The notes: a model not told the origin generated them from the sequence alone. Numbered from the stretch's first letter, positions 25,489 to 34,860 are shown. The stretch: DNA of 64,000 nucleotides from Streptomyces leeuwenhoekii (GCF_001013905.1 NZ_LN831790.1:1364001-1428000); one strand, 5' to 3'. Program-made: numbers and translations.

Positions 25489-26502
25489 CGGGCCCGGCTT
25501 CTTCGCCCGGCTCGGCTGTACCCGCCTGGGTTCCCCCGGCATCTTCGGATACTCGGGCGGGTACGGCAGATCACCGAGCCCGTGGTCGCGCTCGTCCTGG
25601 GTGGCCAGCTCCAGCAGGGCCTCCAGGGAGTAGGCGTGGTCGTCCATGTCCGCGTGCACGTCGCCGAGTTCGGCGAAGCGCGCGGGCATGGTCGCGAGAT
25701 CGAAGTCCCGGGGGTGGGCGACGCCCACCTCGTCCCAGCGCAGGGGCGCCGAGACCGGGGCGTGCGGGCGGGGCCGTACGGAGTAGGCGGAGGCGATGGT
25801 GCGGTCCCGGGCGGTCTGGTTGTAGTCGACGAAGATGCGCTCGCCGCGCTCCTCCTTCCACCACTTGGTGGTGACGCGGTCCGGCATCCGCCGCTCCAGC
25901 TCCCGCGCGGCGGCGATGGCCGCGCGCCGGACCTGCGTGAAGGTCCACTGCGGCCGGATCGGCACGTAGACGTGCAGGCCCCGGCCGCCGGAGGTCTTGG
26001 GCCAGCCGCGCAGCCCGCCGAACTCCTCCAGCACGGCGCGCAGTTCGTGGGCGGCGCGGACGGCGTCGTCGTAGTCGGTGCCGGGCTGCGGGTCGAGGTC
26101 GATGCGCAGTTCGTCGGGGCGGTCGACGTCGTCGCGCCGGACCGGCCAGGGGTGGAAGGTGAGGGTGCCGTACTGGGCGGCCCACAGCACCGCCGCCTCC
26201 TCGGTGGGGCACATCTCGTCCGCGCTGCGCCCGCTGGGGAAGGTGATGTGGGCGGTCGGGATCCAGTCGGGCATGCTCTTGGGCGCCCGCTTCTGGAAGA
26301 ACCACTCGCCGGTGACGCCGTCCGGGTAGCGCTCCAGGGTGGTGGGCCGGTCGCGCAGGGCGCGCAGGATGCCGGGGGCGACGGCCTGGTAGTAGCGGGC
26401 CAGGTCCAGCTTGGTGAAGCCCCGCTCCGGGAAGAAGACCTTGTCCGGGTTGGACAGCCGCACGGTCCGGCCGCCCGCTTCCAGTTCCACCGCTTCGCCC
26501 AT
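25477..26502 (-). CDS. LigD-type polymerase/primase domain protein (NHEJ)
   Basis: 341 residues from ATG 26502 (MGEAVELEAGG). This is the stand-alone polymerase domain of bacterial LigD (archaeo-eukaryotic primase superfamily), which fills in and extends ends during non-homologous end joining. Seen: VRLSNPDKVFFPE, GITKLDLA-like FTKLDLARYYQAVAP, ELRIDLDPQPGTDY with the catalytic metal-binding DLD, SGGRGLHVYVPI and ERIFVDYNQTARDRTIASAY. The ligase and phosphoesterase modules fused in Mycobacterium or Pseudomonas LigD are absent. The divergent neighbour 75 bases away is the ligase module, so LigD functions are split here. No ku gene is in the window. Confidence 0.93.
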   Translation of the reverse strand: MGEAVELEAGGRTVRLSNPDKVFFPERGFTKLDLARYYQAVAPGILRALRDRPTTLERYPDGVTGEWFFQKRAPKSMPDWIPTAHITFPSGRSADEMCPTEEAAVLWAAQYGTLTFHPWPVRRDDVDRPDELRIDLDPQPGTDYDDAVRAAHELRAVLEEFGGLRGWPKTSGGRGLHVYVPIRPQWTFTQVRRAAIAAARELERRMPDRVTTKWWKEERGERIFVDYNQTARDRTIASAYSVRPRPHAPVSAPLRWDEVGVAHPRDFDLATMPARFAELGDVHADMDDHAYSLEALLELATQDERDHGLGDLPYPPEYPKMPGEPRRVQPSRAKKPGPRGE

Positions 26503-26576
26503 GCGAGCCACGGTAGGCGTACCGCCCCCACCTCGCACATCAGGCACAGAACGGGATGCAAGCGCACAATCGGACC

Positions 26577-27662
26577 ATGGATCTGCCGGTCATGCCGCCC
26601 GTGAAGCCGATGCTCGCCAAGTCCGTGGCGAAGATCCCGCCGGGCATGCAGTACGAGGCGAAGTGGGACGGCTTCCGGGCGATCGTCTTCCGCGACGGCC
26701 CGGAGGTCGAATTCGGCAGCCGCACCACCAAGCCGCTGACCAGGTACTTTCCCGAGCTGGTGACGGCCGTGCAGGAGCGGTTGCCCGAGCGGTGCGTGCT
26801 GGACGGAGAGATCGTGATCGCGCGGGAGGGCCGGCTGGACTTCGACGCGCTGACCGAGCGCATCCATCCGGCCGACTCCCGGGTGCGGATGCTGGCGGAG
26901 CGGACGCCGGCCTCCTTCGTCGCCTTCGACCTGCTGGCGCTGGACGGCGAGTCCCTGCTCGACTTGGCGCTCGCCGACCGGCGGGCGCTGCTGGTCCGGG
27001 CGCTCGCCGAGGTCGCCGCCCCGGTGCACGTGGCGCCCGCGACGACCGATGCCGAGGTGGCGCGGCACTGGTTCGAGCAGTACGAGGGCGCCGGGCTGGA
27101 CGGTGTCGTCGCCAAGCCGCTGAACCTGCGCTACCTCCAGGACGAGCGGGCCATGTTCAAGGTCAAGCACGAGCGGACGGCGGACGTGGTGGTGGCCGGC
27201 TACCGGTTCCACAAGAGCGGGCCCGTCGTCGGTTCGCTGCTGCTCGGCCTGTACGACGAGCGCGGCGCCCTCCAGCACGTGGGCGTGTCCGCCGCCTTCT
27301 CCATGAGGCGGCGGGCCGAGCTGGTGGAGGAGCTGGAGCCGCTGCGCCTGGACGACGTCTCGGGGCACCCCTGGGCGGCGTGGGCGGACGAGGCGGCGCA
27401 CGAGACGGCGCGGCTGCCGGGCGCACCGAGCCGCTGGTCCGGCAAGAAGGATCTGTCCTGGGTGCCGCTGCGGCCGGAGCGGGTCGCCGAGGTGGCCTAC
27501 GACCACATGGAGAACGGGGCGCGCTTCCGGCACACGGCCCGCTTCCGCCGCTGGCGCCCCGACCGCACGCCGGAGAGCTGCACCTACGCCCAACTGGAGG
27601 AGCCGGTGCGCTACGACCTCGCGGAGATCTTCGCGCCGCCGGCGACGTCGTCGCGGGGCTGA
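26577..27662 (+). CDS. ATP-dependent DNA ligase (LigC/LigD-ligase type)
   Basis: 361 residues from ATG 26577. The adenylation motif is YEAKWDGFRAI (nucleophile lysine in KWDGFR), followed by FGSRTTKPLTRYFPEL, LDGEIVI, FVAFDLLALDG, GLDGVVAKPL and MFKVKHERTADVVV, i.e. motifs I-V, then an OB-fold domain (residues about 205-355) ending RRWRPDRTPESCTYAQLEEP. It seals nicks in double-strand break repair. Length equals the ligase module of LigD. Divergent from the LigD-type polymerase gene, so the pair probably forms one repair unit. Confidence 0.93.
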   Translation: MDLPVMPPVKPMLAKSVAKIPPGMQYEAKWDGFRAIVFRDGPEVEFGSRTTKPLTRYFPELVTAVQERLPERCVLDGEIVIAREGRLDFDALTERIHPADSRVRMLAERTPASFVAFDLLALDGESLLDLALADRRALLVRALAEVAAPVHVAPATTDAEVARHWFEQYEGAGLDGVVAKPLNLRYLQDERAMFKVKHERTADVVVAGYRFHKSGPVVGSLLLGLYDERGALQHVGVSAAFSMRRRAELVEELEPLRLDDVSGHPWAAWADEAAHETARLPGAPSRWSGKKDLSWVPLRPERVAEVAYDHMENGARFRHTARFRRWRPDRTPESCTYAQLEEPVRYDLAEIFAPPATSSRG

Positions 27663-27689
27663 ACCGCCGCGCCGCCGCGGGGGCGGTCT

Positions 27690-27744
27690 CGGCCCCTCCC
27701 CGCCGCGTCGCCGTTCCCCGCCGCGCCGCCGCGGGGAGGGGCCG
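27690..27744. terminator. Bidirectional hairpin between ligase and dehydrogenase genes
   Basis: A perfect 13-bp stem, CGGCCCCTCCCCG (27690-27702) pairing with CGGGGAGGGGCCG (27732-27744), with a 29-base loop that is itself G+C rich. It lies in the 115-base gap between two convergent genes. Confidence 0.65.
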
Positions 27745-27777
27745 CCGCGGGCCCGCTCGTCCCCCGGCCGACACCGG

Positions 27778-28968
27778 TCAGGGCTTCAGCAGCACCTTGA
27801 CCGCGCCGTCCCGCTTCTTCTGGAACATCTCGTAGGCGTGCGGCGCGTCGGCGAGCGGCACCCGGTGGGTGGCGAAGTCGTCCACGCCCAGCGGGTCCTC
27901 CTCGGTGAGGTACGGCAGGATGTCGTCGCTCCAGCGCCGGACGTTGGCCTGCCCCATCCGTAGCTGGATCTGCTTGTCGAACAGGGTGAGCATCGGCATC
28001 GGGTCGGCCATGCCGCCGTACACGCCGGACAGCGAGATGGTGCCGCCGCGCCGCACCAGCTCGATGGCGGTGTAGAGGGCGGCGAGCCGGTCGACGCTGA
28101 AGCGTTCGGCGAGCCGGCCGCCGATGGCCCGGGGCAGGATCGCCGCGCCCTGCTGGACCAGCCTGGCGGCGGCGCTGCCGTGGGCCTCGGTGCCGACCGC
28201 GTCGATCACGGCGTCGGGGCCGCGGCCGCCGGTCTCGTCCCGGATCGCGGCGACCAGCTCCTTCTCGTTGTCGAAGGACCTCAGGTCGTACGTCTCCACC
28301 CCGCGCTCGCGCGCCCGGCGCAGCCGTTCGGGGACCAGGTCCACGCCGAACACCCGCCCGGCGCCCTTGATCCGGGCGACCCGGCAGGCCATGTCGCCGA
28401 TGGGGCCGAGGCCGAGCACGGCGATGCTGCCGCCCTGCGGGACGTCGGCGTAGGCGACGGCCTGCCAGGCGGTGGGCAGGACGTCGGAGAGGTACACGAA
28501 CCGGTCGTCCGGCGGCCCGTCCGGCACCTTGATCGGCCCGTACTGCGCCTGCGGGACGCGCAGGTACTCGGCCTGCCCGCCGGGCACCGCGCCGTACAGG
28601 CGGGTGTAGCCGAACAGGGGGGCGCCCATGCCCTCGCCGGTGACCTGGGTGGTCTCGCACTGGGTCGGCAGCCCGGTGCCGCACATGAAGCAGTGGCCGC
28701 ACGCGATCTGGAACGGGACGACGACCCGGTCGCCGGGCTTGAGGCCGGGCACCTCGGCGCCGACCTCCTCGACGATGCCCATCGGCTCGTGGCCGAGGAT
28801 GTCGCCCGGGGTCATGAACGGGGTGAGCACCTCGTACAGGTGCAGGTCGGAACCGCACAGTCCGGCGGATGTGACCCGGATGATCGCATCGGTCGGTTCC
28901 TGGATCTTCGGGTCGGGGACCTCCTCCACCCGTACGTCCCGCTTGCCCTGCCAGGTCACTGCCTTCAT
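27778..28968 (-). CDS. Zinc-dependent alcohol dehydrogenase (formaldehyde-dehydrogenase-like)
   Basis: 396 residues; ATG 28968 with GGAGGG upstream. MDR-superfamily zinc enzyme: catalytic zinc ligands in GLCGSDLHLYE and GHEPMGIVEEVG, structural zinc cysteines in CGHCFMCGTGLPTQC, and an NAD-binding Rossmann fold at about residues 180-230 (IAVLGLGPIGDMACRVA). Closest in pattern to glutathione-independent formaldehyde or threonine-type dehydrogenases. The structural loop has three cysteines in the first part (C-x2-C-x6-C). Substrate is not certain. Because VanAB in this window releases formaldehyde, a detoxifying role is plausible but unproven. Confidence 0.88.
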   Translation of the reverse strand: MKAVTWQGKRDVRVEEVPDPKIQEPTDAIIRVTSAGLCGSDLHLYEVLTPFMTPGDILGHEPMGIVEEVGAEVPGLKPGDRVVVPFQIACGHCFMCGTGLPTQCETTQVTGEGMGAPLFGYTRLYGAVPGGQAEYLRVPQAQYGPIKVPDGPPDDRFVYLSDVLPTAWQAVAYADVPQGGSIAVLGLGPIGDMACRVARIKGAGRVFGVDLVPERLRRARERGVETYDLRSFDNEKELVAAIRDETGGRGPDAVIDAVGTEAHGSAAARLVQQGAAILPRAIGGRLAERFSVDRLAALYTAIELVRRGGTISLSGVYGGMADPMPMLTLFDKQIQLRMGQANVRRWSDDILPYLTEEDPLGVDDFATHRVPLADAPHAYEMFQKKRDGAVKVLLKP

Positions 28969-29161
28969 CGCCTCGCGCTCCCTCCGTCGCCGTGCACGTC
29001 GGTCCTGGGGTGATCGCCGAGTACCCGGGGTCCACTCGGCCGAATCGCGGACCGCCCGGTTGGGCCGATCAGCGGAAATGGCGCGCGCGATCACAAACGA
29101 TCGGGTATGGCCACAAAGGCATCAGGAAGCGCACAATCGATGACATCAGGACGGTGGGCGG

Positions 29162-30130
29162 GTGGTGGGGATGCGACGAAGGGCGCGTGCCCGGCGGAGC
29201 GCGGTGACGGCACTGCTGGCGGCGGTGGCGCTGGCCGCGGGCTGCACGGCCGGGCCGGGGCAGGACGACGACGGGCGGCCCCGCCCCGAGCCGTCGCGGA
29301 GCCCGGGCGGCACCGCCGCCCCGGTCCTCGCCGTGAAGATCGACAACGTGCCCGCGGCCCGGCCGCAGACGGGGCTCGGCGCCGCCGACGTCGTCTACGC
29401 GGAACCGGTCGAGGGCGGGCTGAGCCGGCTGATGGCGGTGTACGCGACCCGGCTGCCCCAAAGCGTCGGCCCGGTGCGCAGCGCGCGGGAGTCCGATCTG
29501 GAACTGCTGGGCCAGTTCCACCGGCCGACGCTCGCCTTCTCCGGCGCGCAGAGCAAGTTGCTGCCGCTGATCGACCGGGCGCCACTGCGGGCCGAGACGC
29601 CCGGCCGGACCCCGGGCGCGTACGTCCGCGACCCCGGGCGTCCCGCCCCGTACAACCTCTATCTGGACCCCGGCCGGCTGATGGCCGCGGCTCCCGGCGC
29701 CGACGCCCTGACGACCGGCTTCCGCTACGGCGCGGCACCGGAGGGCGGGGTGGCCGCGGCCTCCCGCACGGTGCGCTACCCGGCGGCCCGCTTCACCTTC
29801 ACCTGGTCCGCGCGGCACGCGGGATGGCTGGTCGCCATGGACGGCACGCCCGCCGTCACGGCGGAGGGCGGGCGCCTGGCGCCGGCGACGGTGGTCGTGC
29901 AGTACGTGACCGTGCGCGACTCCGCCTACCGCGACTTCCTCGGGAACGCCACGCCGTACGCCGAGACGGTGGGCTCCGGGCGGGCGCAGGTGCTGCGCGA
30001 CGGGCGGGCGCACGAGGTGCGCTGGAAGCGCGGGACGGCCGCGGAGGGCACCCGGTTCACCACGGCGGGCGGCGCGCCGGTGAACTTCGCCCGGGGCCAG
30101 GTGTGGGTGGTGTTCGCACAGGGGTCGTGA
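29162..30130 (+). CDS. DUF3048 (YerB-like) lipoprotein
   Basis: 322 residues from GTG 29162; ATG 29171 (MRRRARARRSA) is an equally possible start. A lipoprotein signal ends in the lipobox ALAAGC. The mature part begins with a disordered Gly/Pro-rich linker and then two DUF3048 domains (VLAVKIDNVPAARPQTGL, ADVVYAEPVEGGLSRLMAVY, SVGPVRSARESDLELL; later FVVFAQGS-like VWVVFAQGS at the end). Members are extracellular, membrane-anchored and of unknown function. Divergent from the zinc dehydrogenase gene. Confidence 0.87.
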   Translation: MVGMRRRARARRSAVTALLAAVALAAGCTAGPGQDDDGRPRPEPSRSPGGTAAPVLAVKIDNVPAARPQTGLGAADVVYAEPVEGGLSRLMAVYATRLPQSVGPVRSARESDLELLGQFHRPTLAFSGAQSKLLPLIDRAPLRAETPGRTPGAYVRDPGRPAPYNLYLDPGRLMAAAPGADALTTGFRYGAAPEGGVAAASRTVRYPAARFTFTWSARHAGWLVAMDGTPAVTAEGGRLAPATVVVQYVTVRDSAYRDFLGNATPYAETVGSGRAQVLRDGRAHEVRWKRGTAAEGTRFTTAGGAPVNFARGQVWVVFAQGS

Positions 30131-30168
30131 CCGGCGCGGGGGCCTCGGGCGGTGGCCGGGCCGTCCCC

Positions 30169-30633
30169 TCAGCGGCGCGCGGCCACCGGCTCCCCGGGGT
30201 TGCGCAGCCCCTCCGCCGCGTCCGCGACCCGGCGGATCAGATCGAAGAAGACCGTCTGCTCCTCGGCGGAGAGCGGGGCGAGGAAGACCTGGTTCATCCG
30301 GGCCGTGCGCACGGTGAGCTTGCGATGGGTGCGCCGGCCCTCGTCCGTCAGGCGCAGCAGGAAGCGGCGGCCGTCCTGCGGGTCGCGGACCTTGCCGAGC
30401 AGTCCGCGGCGGTCGAGCCGGCTGATCACCTCGGCGATCGTGGAGCGGTCCAGGCCCACCCGCTCCCCCACCGTGCGCTGGTCCAGGCCGGGTTCGGCGA
30501 CGAGCGCGTTGAGGACCGCGAACTGCGGCGAGGTGATCTCCTCGGAGACCATCGTGTTCCACAGCAGGTAGTGCGCCTGCTGCAGCCGCCGGGCCAGGTG
30601 CCCGGGGTGGCTGGTGAGGTCCACCGCGGCCAT
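30169..30633 (-). CDS. pcaV: MarR-family repressor PcaV
   Basis: 154 residues from ATG 30633 with GGGAG upstream. MarR winged helix: LLWNTMVSEEITSPQFAVLN, then TVGERVGLDRSTIAEVISRL as recognition helix and the wing VRDPQDGRRFLLRLT. Its position, divergent from pcaIJFHGBL, is that of PcaV of S. coelicolor, which represses the operon and is released by protocatechuate. Arg/His residues expected in the ligand pocket cannot be verified without a structure alignment. The 208-base intergenic region contains a GTGCAC-centred inverted repeat that may be its operator. Confidence 0.88.
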   Translation of the reverse strand: MAAVDLTSHPGHLARRLQQAHYLLWNTMVSEEITSPQFAVLNALVAEPGLDQRTVGERVGLDRSTIAEVISRLDRRGLLGKVRDPQDGRRFLLRLTDEGRRTHRKLTVRTARMNQVFLAPLSAEEQTVFFDLIRRVADAAEGLRNPGEPVAARR

Positions 30634-30649
30634 GTGCGCTCCCGTGATC

Positions 30650-30675
30650 GTATTCGTTGGTGCACTGAACGATAC
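30650..30675. promoter_or_regulatory. Candidate PcaV operator
   Basis: An imperfect inverted repeat: outer arms GTAT and ATAC with a perfect GTGCAC core at 30660-30665, 17 bases upstream of the pcaV start. It overlaps the TACGAT sequence that could be the pcaV -10 element, so binding here would be autoregulatory. Confidence 0.45.
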
Positions 30676-30736
30676 CCGCTCACGTCCAGGCTGTCTGCAC
30701 ACTCGATCGGCAGTGAAGGCCGCGTTTGTTGAGGTC

Positions 30737-30765
30737 TTGACGGTGAAGCGCTCTGATGGCAGCGT
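30737..30765 (+). promoter_or_regulatory. Candidate pca operon promoter
   Basis: TTGACG (30737-30742), a 17-base spacer, then CAGCGT (30760-30765). The -35 is strong and the -10 is weak but keeps the conserved A and T. It would give a leader of about 70 bases before pcaI. Confidence 0.4.
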
Positions 30766-30841
30766 GTGGGCCAACCTCGCTGAATTACTCAGTGCCCTGA
30801 CTATCTGGTCCCGGGCGCTGGCGGAGAGATGGGGCTTCTCG

Positions 30842-31597
30842 ATGGACAAGGTGGTCGCCACGGCCGGGGAGGCGGTGGCCGATGTACCGGACGGCGCGTC
30901 GCTGGCGGTGGGCGGTTTCGGGCTGAGCGGTGTGCCGAACGTGCTGATCCAGGCGCTGTACGAGCGCGGGGTCGGCGGGCTGTCGGTGGTGTCGAACAAC
31001 TGCGGTGCGATGGAGTCGGGGCTGGCGGTGCTGCTGGCGGCCGGGCGGATCGCGCGGGTGACCGGCTCCTACATCGGCGCGAACAAGGAGTTCGCGCGGC
31101 AGTACCTGGCCGGGGAGCTGGAGGTGGAGCTGATACCGCAGGGCACGCTGGCCGAGCGGCTGCGGGCCGGCGGGGCGGGCATCCCCGCGTTCTACACCCC
31201 CGCCGGGGTCGGCACCCAGGTCGCCGACGGCGGGCTGCCCTGGCGCTACGACGGTGCGGGCGGCGTCGCGCTGGCCTCGCCCGCCAAGGAGGTGCGGGAG
31301 TTCGACGGCACCGAGTACGTGCTGGAGCGGGGCATCCGCACCGACTTCGCGCTGGTGCGGGCCGCCAAGGGCGACCGGCACGGCAACCTCGTCTTCGGCA
31401 AGTCCGCCCGGAACTTCAACCCCCTCGCCGCCATGGCCGGCAAGGTCACCATCGCCGAGGTGGAGGAGCTGGTCGAACCCGGCGAGATCGACCCGGACGC
31501 GGTGCACCTGCCGGGGATCTTCGTACAGCGGGTGGTGGCGCTGACGCCGGAGCAGGCGGCGCACAAGCCGATCGAGAAGCGGACGGTGAGTTCCTGA
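30842..31597 (+). CDS. pcaI: 3-oxoadipate CoA-transferase subunit A
   Basis: 251 residues; first gene of the pca operon. With PcaJ it transfers CoA from succinyl-CoA to beta-ketoadipate. CoA-transferase family I subunit A features: [61 protein letters not shown] and [20 protein letters not shown]. Length matches PcaI. It overlaps the pcaJ start by one base. Cytoplasmic. ATG 30842 was chosen because it matches the usual N-terminus; no strong ribosome-binding site is seen. Confidence 0.93.
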   Translation: MDKVVATAGEAVADVPDGASLAVGGFGLSGVPNVLIQALYERGVGGLSVVSNNCGAMESGLAVLLAAGRIARVTGSYIGANKEFARQYLAGELEVELIPQGTLAERLRAGGAGIPAFYTPAGVGTQVADGGLPWRYDGAGGVALASPAKEVREFDGTEYVLERGIRTDFALVRAAKGDRHGNLVFGKSARNFNPLAAMAGKVTIAEVEELVEPGEIDPDAVHLPGIFVQRVVALTPEQAAHKPIEKRTVSS

Positions 31598-32241
31598 TGG
31601 CCTGGACACGCGAAGAGATGGCCGCGCGGGCCGCCCGGGAACTGCGCGACGGCCAGTACGTCAACCTCGGCATCGGCCTGCCGACGCTGATCCCGAACCA
31701 CCTCCCGGCCGGCGTCGAGGTCACCCTGGAGTCGGAGAACGGCATCCTGGGCACCGGCCCCTACCCCACCGAGGAGCAGGTCGACCCGGACCTGATCAAC
31801 GCGGGCAAGGAGACCGTCACGGTCCTGCCCGGCGCCTCCTTCTTCGACTCGGCGCTGTCCTTCGGGATGATCCGCGGCGGGCACATCGACGTCGCCGTGC
31901 TCGGCGCGATGCAGGTCTCGGCGGGCGGCGACCTCGCCAACTGGGCCGTGCCGGGCAAGATGATCACCGGCATCGGCGGCGCGATGGACCTCGTCCACGG
32001 CGCCCGCACGGTCATCGTCGTGATGACCCACACCGCCAAGGACGGCAGCCCCAAGATCGTCGAGCGGTGCACGCTGCCGCTGACCGGCCGGGCGTGCGTC
32101 AACCGGATCATCACCGACCTCGGCGTCCTGGACGTCACCGAGGACGGACTCGTGCTGGTCGAGACGGCTCCCGGGGTCACCGTGGACGAGATCGCGGCCA
32201 AGACCGACGCCAAGATCACCACCAGGGAGGGCGTGAAGTGA
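31597..32241 (+). CDS. pcaJ: 3-oxoadipate CoA-transferase subunit B
   Basis: 214 residues; ATG shares its A with the pcaI stop (TGATG). The catalytic glutamate lies in the SENG motif ([11 protein letters not shown]), preceded by [14 protein letters not shown] and followed by [15 protein letters not shown] and [14 protein letters not shown]. It forms the alpha/beta heterodimer with PcaI. Its TGA overlaps the GTG of pcaF by 3 bases, so pcaI-J-F are translationally coupled. Confidence 0.94.
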   Translation: MAWTREEMAARAARELRDGQYVNLGIGLPTLIPNHLPAGVEVTLESENGILGTGPYPTEEQVDPDLINAGKETVTVLPGASFFDSALSFGMIRGGHIDVAVLGAMQVSAGGDLANWAVPGKMITGIGGAMDLVHGARTVIVVMTHTAKDGSPKIVERCTLPLTGRACVNRIITDLGVLDVTEDGLVLVETAPGVTVDEIAAKTDAKITTREGVK

Positions 32242-33440
32242 AGGACGTCTACCTCGTCGACGCCGTCCGCACCCCGATCGGCAAGTACAACGGCGCCCTC
32301 GCGAGCGTGCGCCCCGACGACCTGGCCGCGCACGCCATCCGCGAACTTCTCGCCCGCACGCCGGACCTGGACCCGGCCCGCGTCGAGGACGTCTACTTCG
32401 GCAACGCCAACGGCGCCGGCGAGGAGAACCGCAACGTCGGCCGCATGGCCGCCCTGCTCGCCGGGCTGCCCACCAGCGTGCCGGGCGTGACGGTCAACCG
32501 GCTGTGCGCCTCCGGCCTGGAGGCCGTCATCCAGGCGGCCCGCGCCATCGCCTGCGGCGACGCCTCCATCGCCGTCGCGGGCGGCGTCGAGTCCATGACC
32601 CGCGCGCCCTACGTGCTGCCCAAGAGCGACAAGCCGTTCCCGGCCGGTCACACCGAGCTGTACTCCACCACCCTCGGCTGGCGCATGGTCAACCCGAGGA
32701 TGGAGCCGCAGTGGACCATCCCGCTCGGCGAGTCCGCGGAACTGATCGCCGACAAGCACAAGATCGGCCGGGAGCAGCAGGACGAGTTCGCCCTCGCCTC
32801 GCACCGCAAGGCCGCCGCGGCCCAGCAGGCGGGCCTGTTCGACGCCGAGCTGGCGCCCGTCACGATCCCGCGGCGCAAGGGCGACCCGGTCGTGTTCGCC
32901 GCCGACGAGTCCGTCCGGGCCGACGCCTCCCTGGACGCCATGGCCAGGCTCAAGCCTTCCTTCCGCAAGGAGGACGGCACGGTCACCGCCGGCAACGCCT
33001 CCCCGCTCAACGACGGTGCCGCCGCCCTGCTCCTGGTGGACGAGGCGGGCCTGAAGGCCACCGGCCGCGAGCCGCTGGCCCGGATCTCGGCGACCGGCGT
33101 GCACGCCGTCGACCCCGACTACTTCGGCCTCGCGCCCGTCGAGGCGGTCAACCGGGCGCTGGCCAAGGCCGGCCGGACCTTCGCCGACCTGGACGTGCTG
33201 GAGCTCAACGAGGCGTTCGCCGCCCAGGTGCTGGGTTGCGTGGCCGAGTGGCCCGAGTTCGACCCGGCGATCCTCAACCCCCAGGGGGGTGCCATCGCCC
33301 TCGGCCACCCGCTCGGCGCCTCCGGCGCCCGCCTGGCCGGCACCCTCGCCCACCAGCTCGCCCGCAAGGGCTCCGGCATCGGCGTCGCCACCCTCTGCAT
33401 CGGCGTCGGCCAGGGCCTCGCCCTCGTCCTCGAACGCTAG
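32238..33440 (+). CDS. pcaF: 3-oxoadipyl-CoA thiolase
   Basis: 400 residues; GTG 32238 overlaps the pcaJ stop. Last step of the pathway: cleaves beta-ketoadipyl-CoA into succinyl-CoA and acetyl-CoA. Thiolase signatures: nucleophile Cys in [11 protein letters not shown] (about residue 91), His in [13 protein letters not shown], and the C-terminal acid/base Cys in [12 protein letters not shown]-terminus [19 protein letters not shown] is typical of PcaF. Length is as expected (about 400). Confidence 0.95.
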   Translation: MKDVYLVDAVRTPIGKYNGALASVRPDDLAAHAIRELLARTPDLDPARVEDVYFGNANGAGEENRNVGRMAALLAGLPTSVPGVTVNRLCASGLEAVIQAARAIACGDASIAVAGGVESMTRAPYVLPKSDKPFPAGHTELYSTTLGWRMVNPRMEPQWTIPLGESAELIADKHKIGREQQDEFALASHRKAAAAQQAGLFDAELAPVTIPRRKGDPVVFAADESVRADASLDAMARLKPSFRKEDGTVTAGNASPLNDGAAALLLVDEAGLKATGREPLARISATGVHAVDPDYFGLAPVEAVNRALAKAGRTFADLDVLELNEAFAAQVLGCVAEWPEFDPAILNPQGGAIALGHPLGASGARLAGTLAHQLARKGSGIGVATLCIGVGQGLALVLER

Positions 33441-33474
33441 TGACCCGAACGCCAGGAAGCGCACAGGAACCCCC

Positions 33475-34248
33475 ATGACTCTCACCCAGCAGGACATCGA
33501 CGCGGAGATCGCGGCCGAGCGGGCCGCGTACGAGAAGCGGGTCGCCGACGGCGGGCCGGTCGAGCACCACCCGCGCCGCGACTACGCCCCGTACCGCTCC
33601 TCGGTGCTGCGCCACCCCCAGCAGCCGCCGATCGCCATCGACGTCACCAAGGACCCGGAGCTGGTGGAGCTCTCCTCCCCCGCCTTCGGGGAGCGGGACA
33701 TCACCGAGATCGACAACGACCTGACCCGGCAGCACACCGGCGAGCCGGTCGGCGAGCGCATCACCGTCTCCGGGCGGCTGCTCGACCGCGACGGCCGCCC
33801 GGTGCGCGGCCAGCTCGTCGAGATCTGGCAGGCCAACTCGGCGGGCCGCTACGCCCACCAGCGCGAACAGCACGACGCCCCGCTCGACCCGAACTTCACC
33901 GGCGTGGGCCGCACCCTCACCGACGACGACGGCTTCTACCGGTTCACCACCATCCAGCCCGGCCCCTACCCGTGGCGCAACCACGTCAACGCCTGGCGCC
34001 CGGCCCACATCCACTTCTCCGTCTTCGGCTCGGCGTTCACCCAGCGGCTGGTGACCCAGATGTACTTCCCGAACGACCCGCTGTTCCCGTACGACCCGAT
34101 CCTGCAGTCGGTGACGGACGACGCCGCCCGGCAGCGGCTGGTGGCGACGTACGACCACAGCCTGTCGGTGCCGGAGTTCTCCCTCGGCTACCACTGGGAC
34201 ATCGTGCTCGACGGCCCGCACGCCACCTGGATGGAAGAAGGACGCTGA
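33475..34248 (+). CDS. pcaH: Protocatechuate 3,4-dioxygenase beta subunit
   Basis: 257 residues, 34 bases after pcaF, with AGGAA before ATG 33475. Intradiol ring-cleavage enzyme converting protocatechuate to 3-carboxy-cis,cis-muconate with non-haem Fe(III). The iron-ligand region is present: Tyr in the LDPNFTGVGR/YRF loop, and GPYPWRNHVNAWRPAHIHFS holding Tyr and the two His ligands. RRDYAPYRSSVLRHP at the N-terminus is characteristic of PcaH. Pairs with PcaG, the next gene. Confidence 0.95.
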   Translation: MTLTQQDIDAEIAAERAAYEKRVADGGPVEHHPRRDYAPYRSSVLRHPQQPPIAIDVTKDPELVELSSPAFGERDITEIDNDLTRQHTGEPVGERITVSGRLLDRDGRPVRGQLVEIWQANSAGRYAHQREQHDAPLDPNFTGVGRTLTDDDGFYRFTTIQPGPYPWRNHVNAWRPAHIHFSVFGSAFTQRLVTQMYFPNDPLFPYDPILQSVTDDAARQRLVATYDHSLSVPEFSLGYHWDIVLDGPHATWMEEGR

Positions 34249-34254
34249 CCCGCC

Positions 34255-34860
34255 ATGACGAAGATCGACACGAGCAGCCCGGAGAACGTGCTGCCCACGC
34301 CGTCGCACACGGTCGGCCCGTTCTACGGATACGCGCTGCCCTTCCGCGGCGGTGAGGAGATCGCGCCCCTCGGCCACCCCGAGACGATCACCGTGCACGG
34401 GTACGTGTACGACGGCGAGGGCAAGCCCCTGCCGGACGCGCTGCTGGAGGTCTGGGGGCCCGACCCGGACGGCAACCTGCCCACGGCGGACGGCTCGATG
34501 CGCCGGGACCCGGCCACCGGCGGCTTCCTCGGGCGCAACGGCGTGGAGTTCACCGGCTTCGGGCGGATCCAGACCGACGCCGACGGCCACTGGTACGCGC
34601 GCACGCTGCGCCCTGGGGCGCGCGGCACGAACGCCCCGTACCTGAGCCTGTGCGTCTTCGCGCGCGGCCTGCTGGTGCACCTGTTCACCCGGATCTATCT
34701 GCCCGGCGACGAGGCGGCGCTCGCCGCCGACCCGCTGCTGTCCCGGGTGGAGGACGGGCGGCGCGGCACGCTGATCGCCGCCGACGAGGGCAACCGCACG
34801 TACCGTTTCGACATCCGCCTTCAGGGCGAAGGCGAGACGGTCTTCCTGGAGTTCCAGTGA
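34255..34860 (+). CDS. pcaG: Protocatechuate 3,4-dioxygenase alpha subunit
   Basis: 201 residues, 6 bases after pcaH. Same intradiol fold as PcaH but without the iron ligands, as expected for the alpha subunit: TPSHTVGPFYGYALPF, ITVHGYVYDGEGKPLPDALL, EVWGPDPDGN, FTGFGRIQTDADGHW, and HLFTRIYLPGDE replacing the HxH region. Its TGA overlaps the pcaB GTG. Confidence 0.95.
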   Translation: MTKIDTSSPENVLPTPSHTVGPFYGYALPFRGGEEIAPLGHPETITVHGYVYDGEGKPLPDALLEVWGPDPDGNLPTADGSMRRDPATGGFLGRNGVEFTGFGRIQTDADGHWYARTLRPGARGTNAPYLSLCVFARGLLVHLFTRIYLPGDEAALAADPLLSRVEDGRRGTLIAADEGNRTYRFDIRLQGEGETVFLEFQ

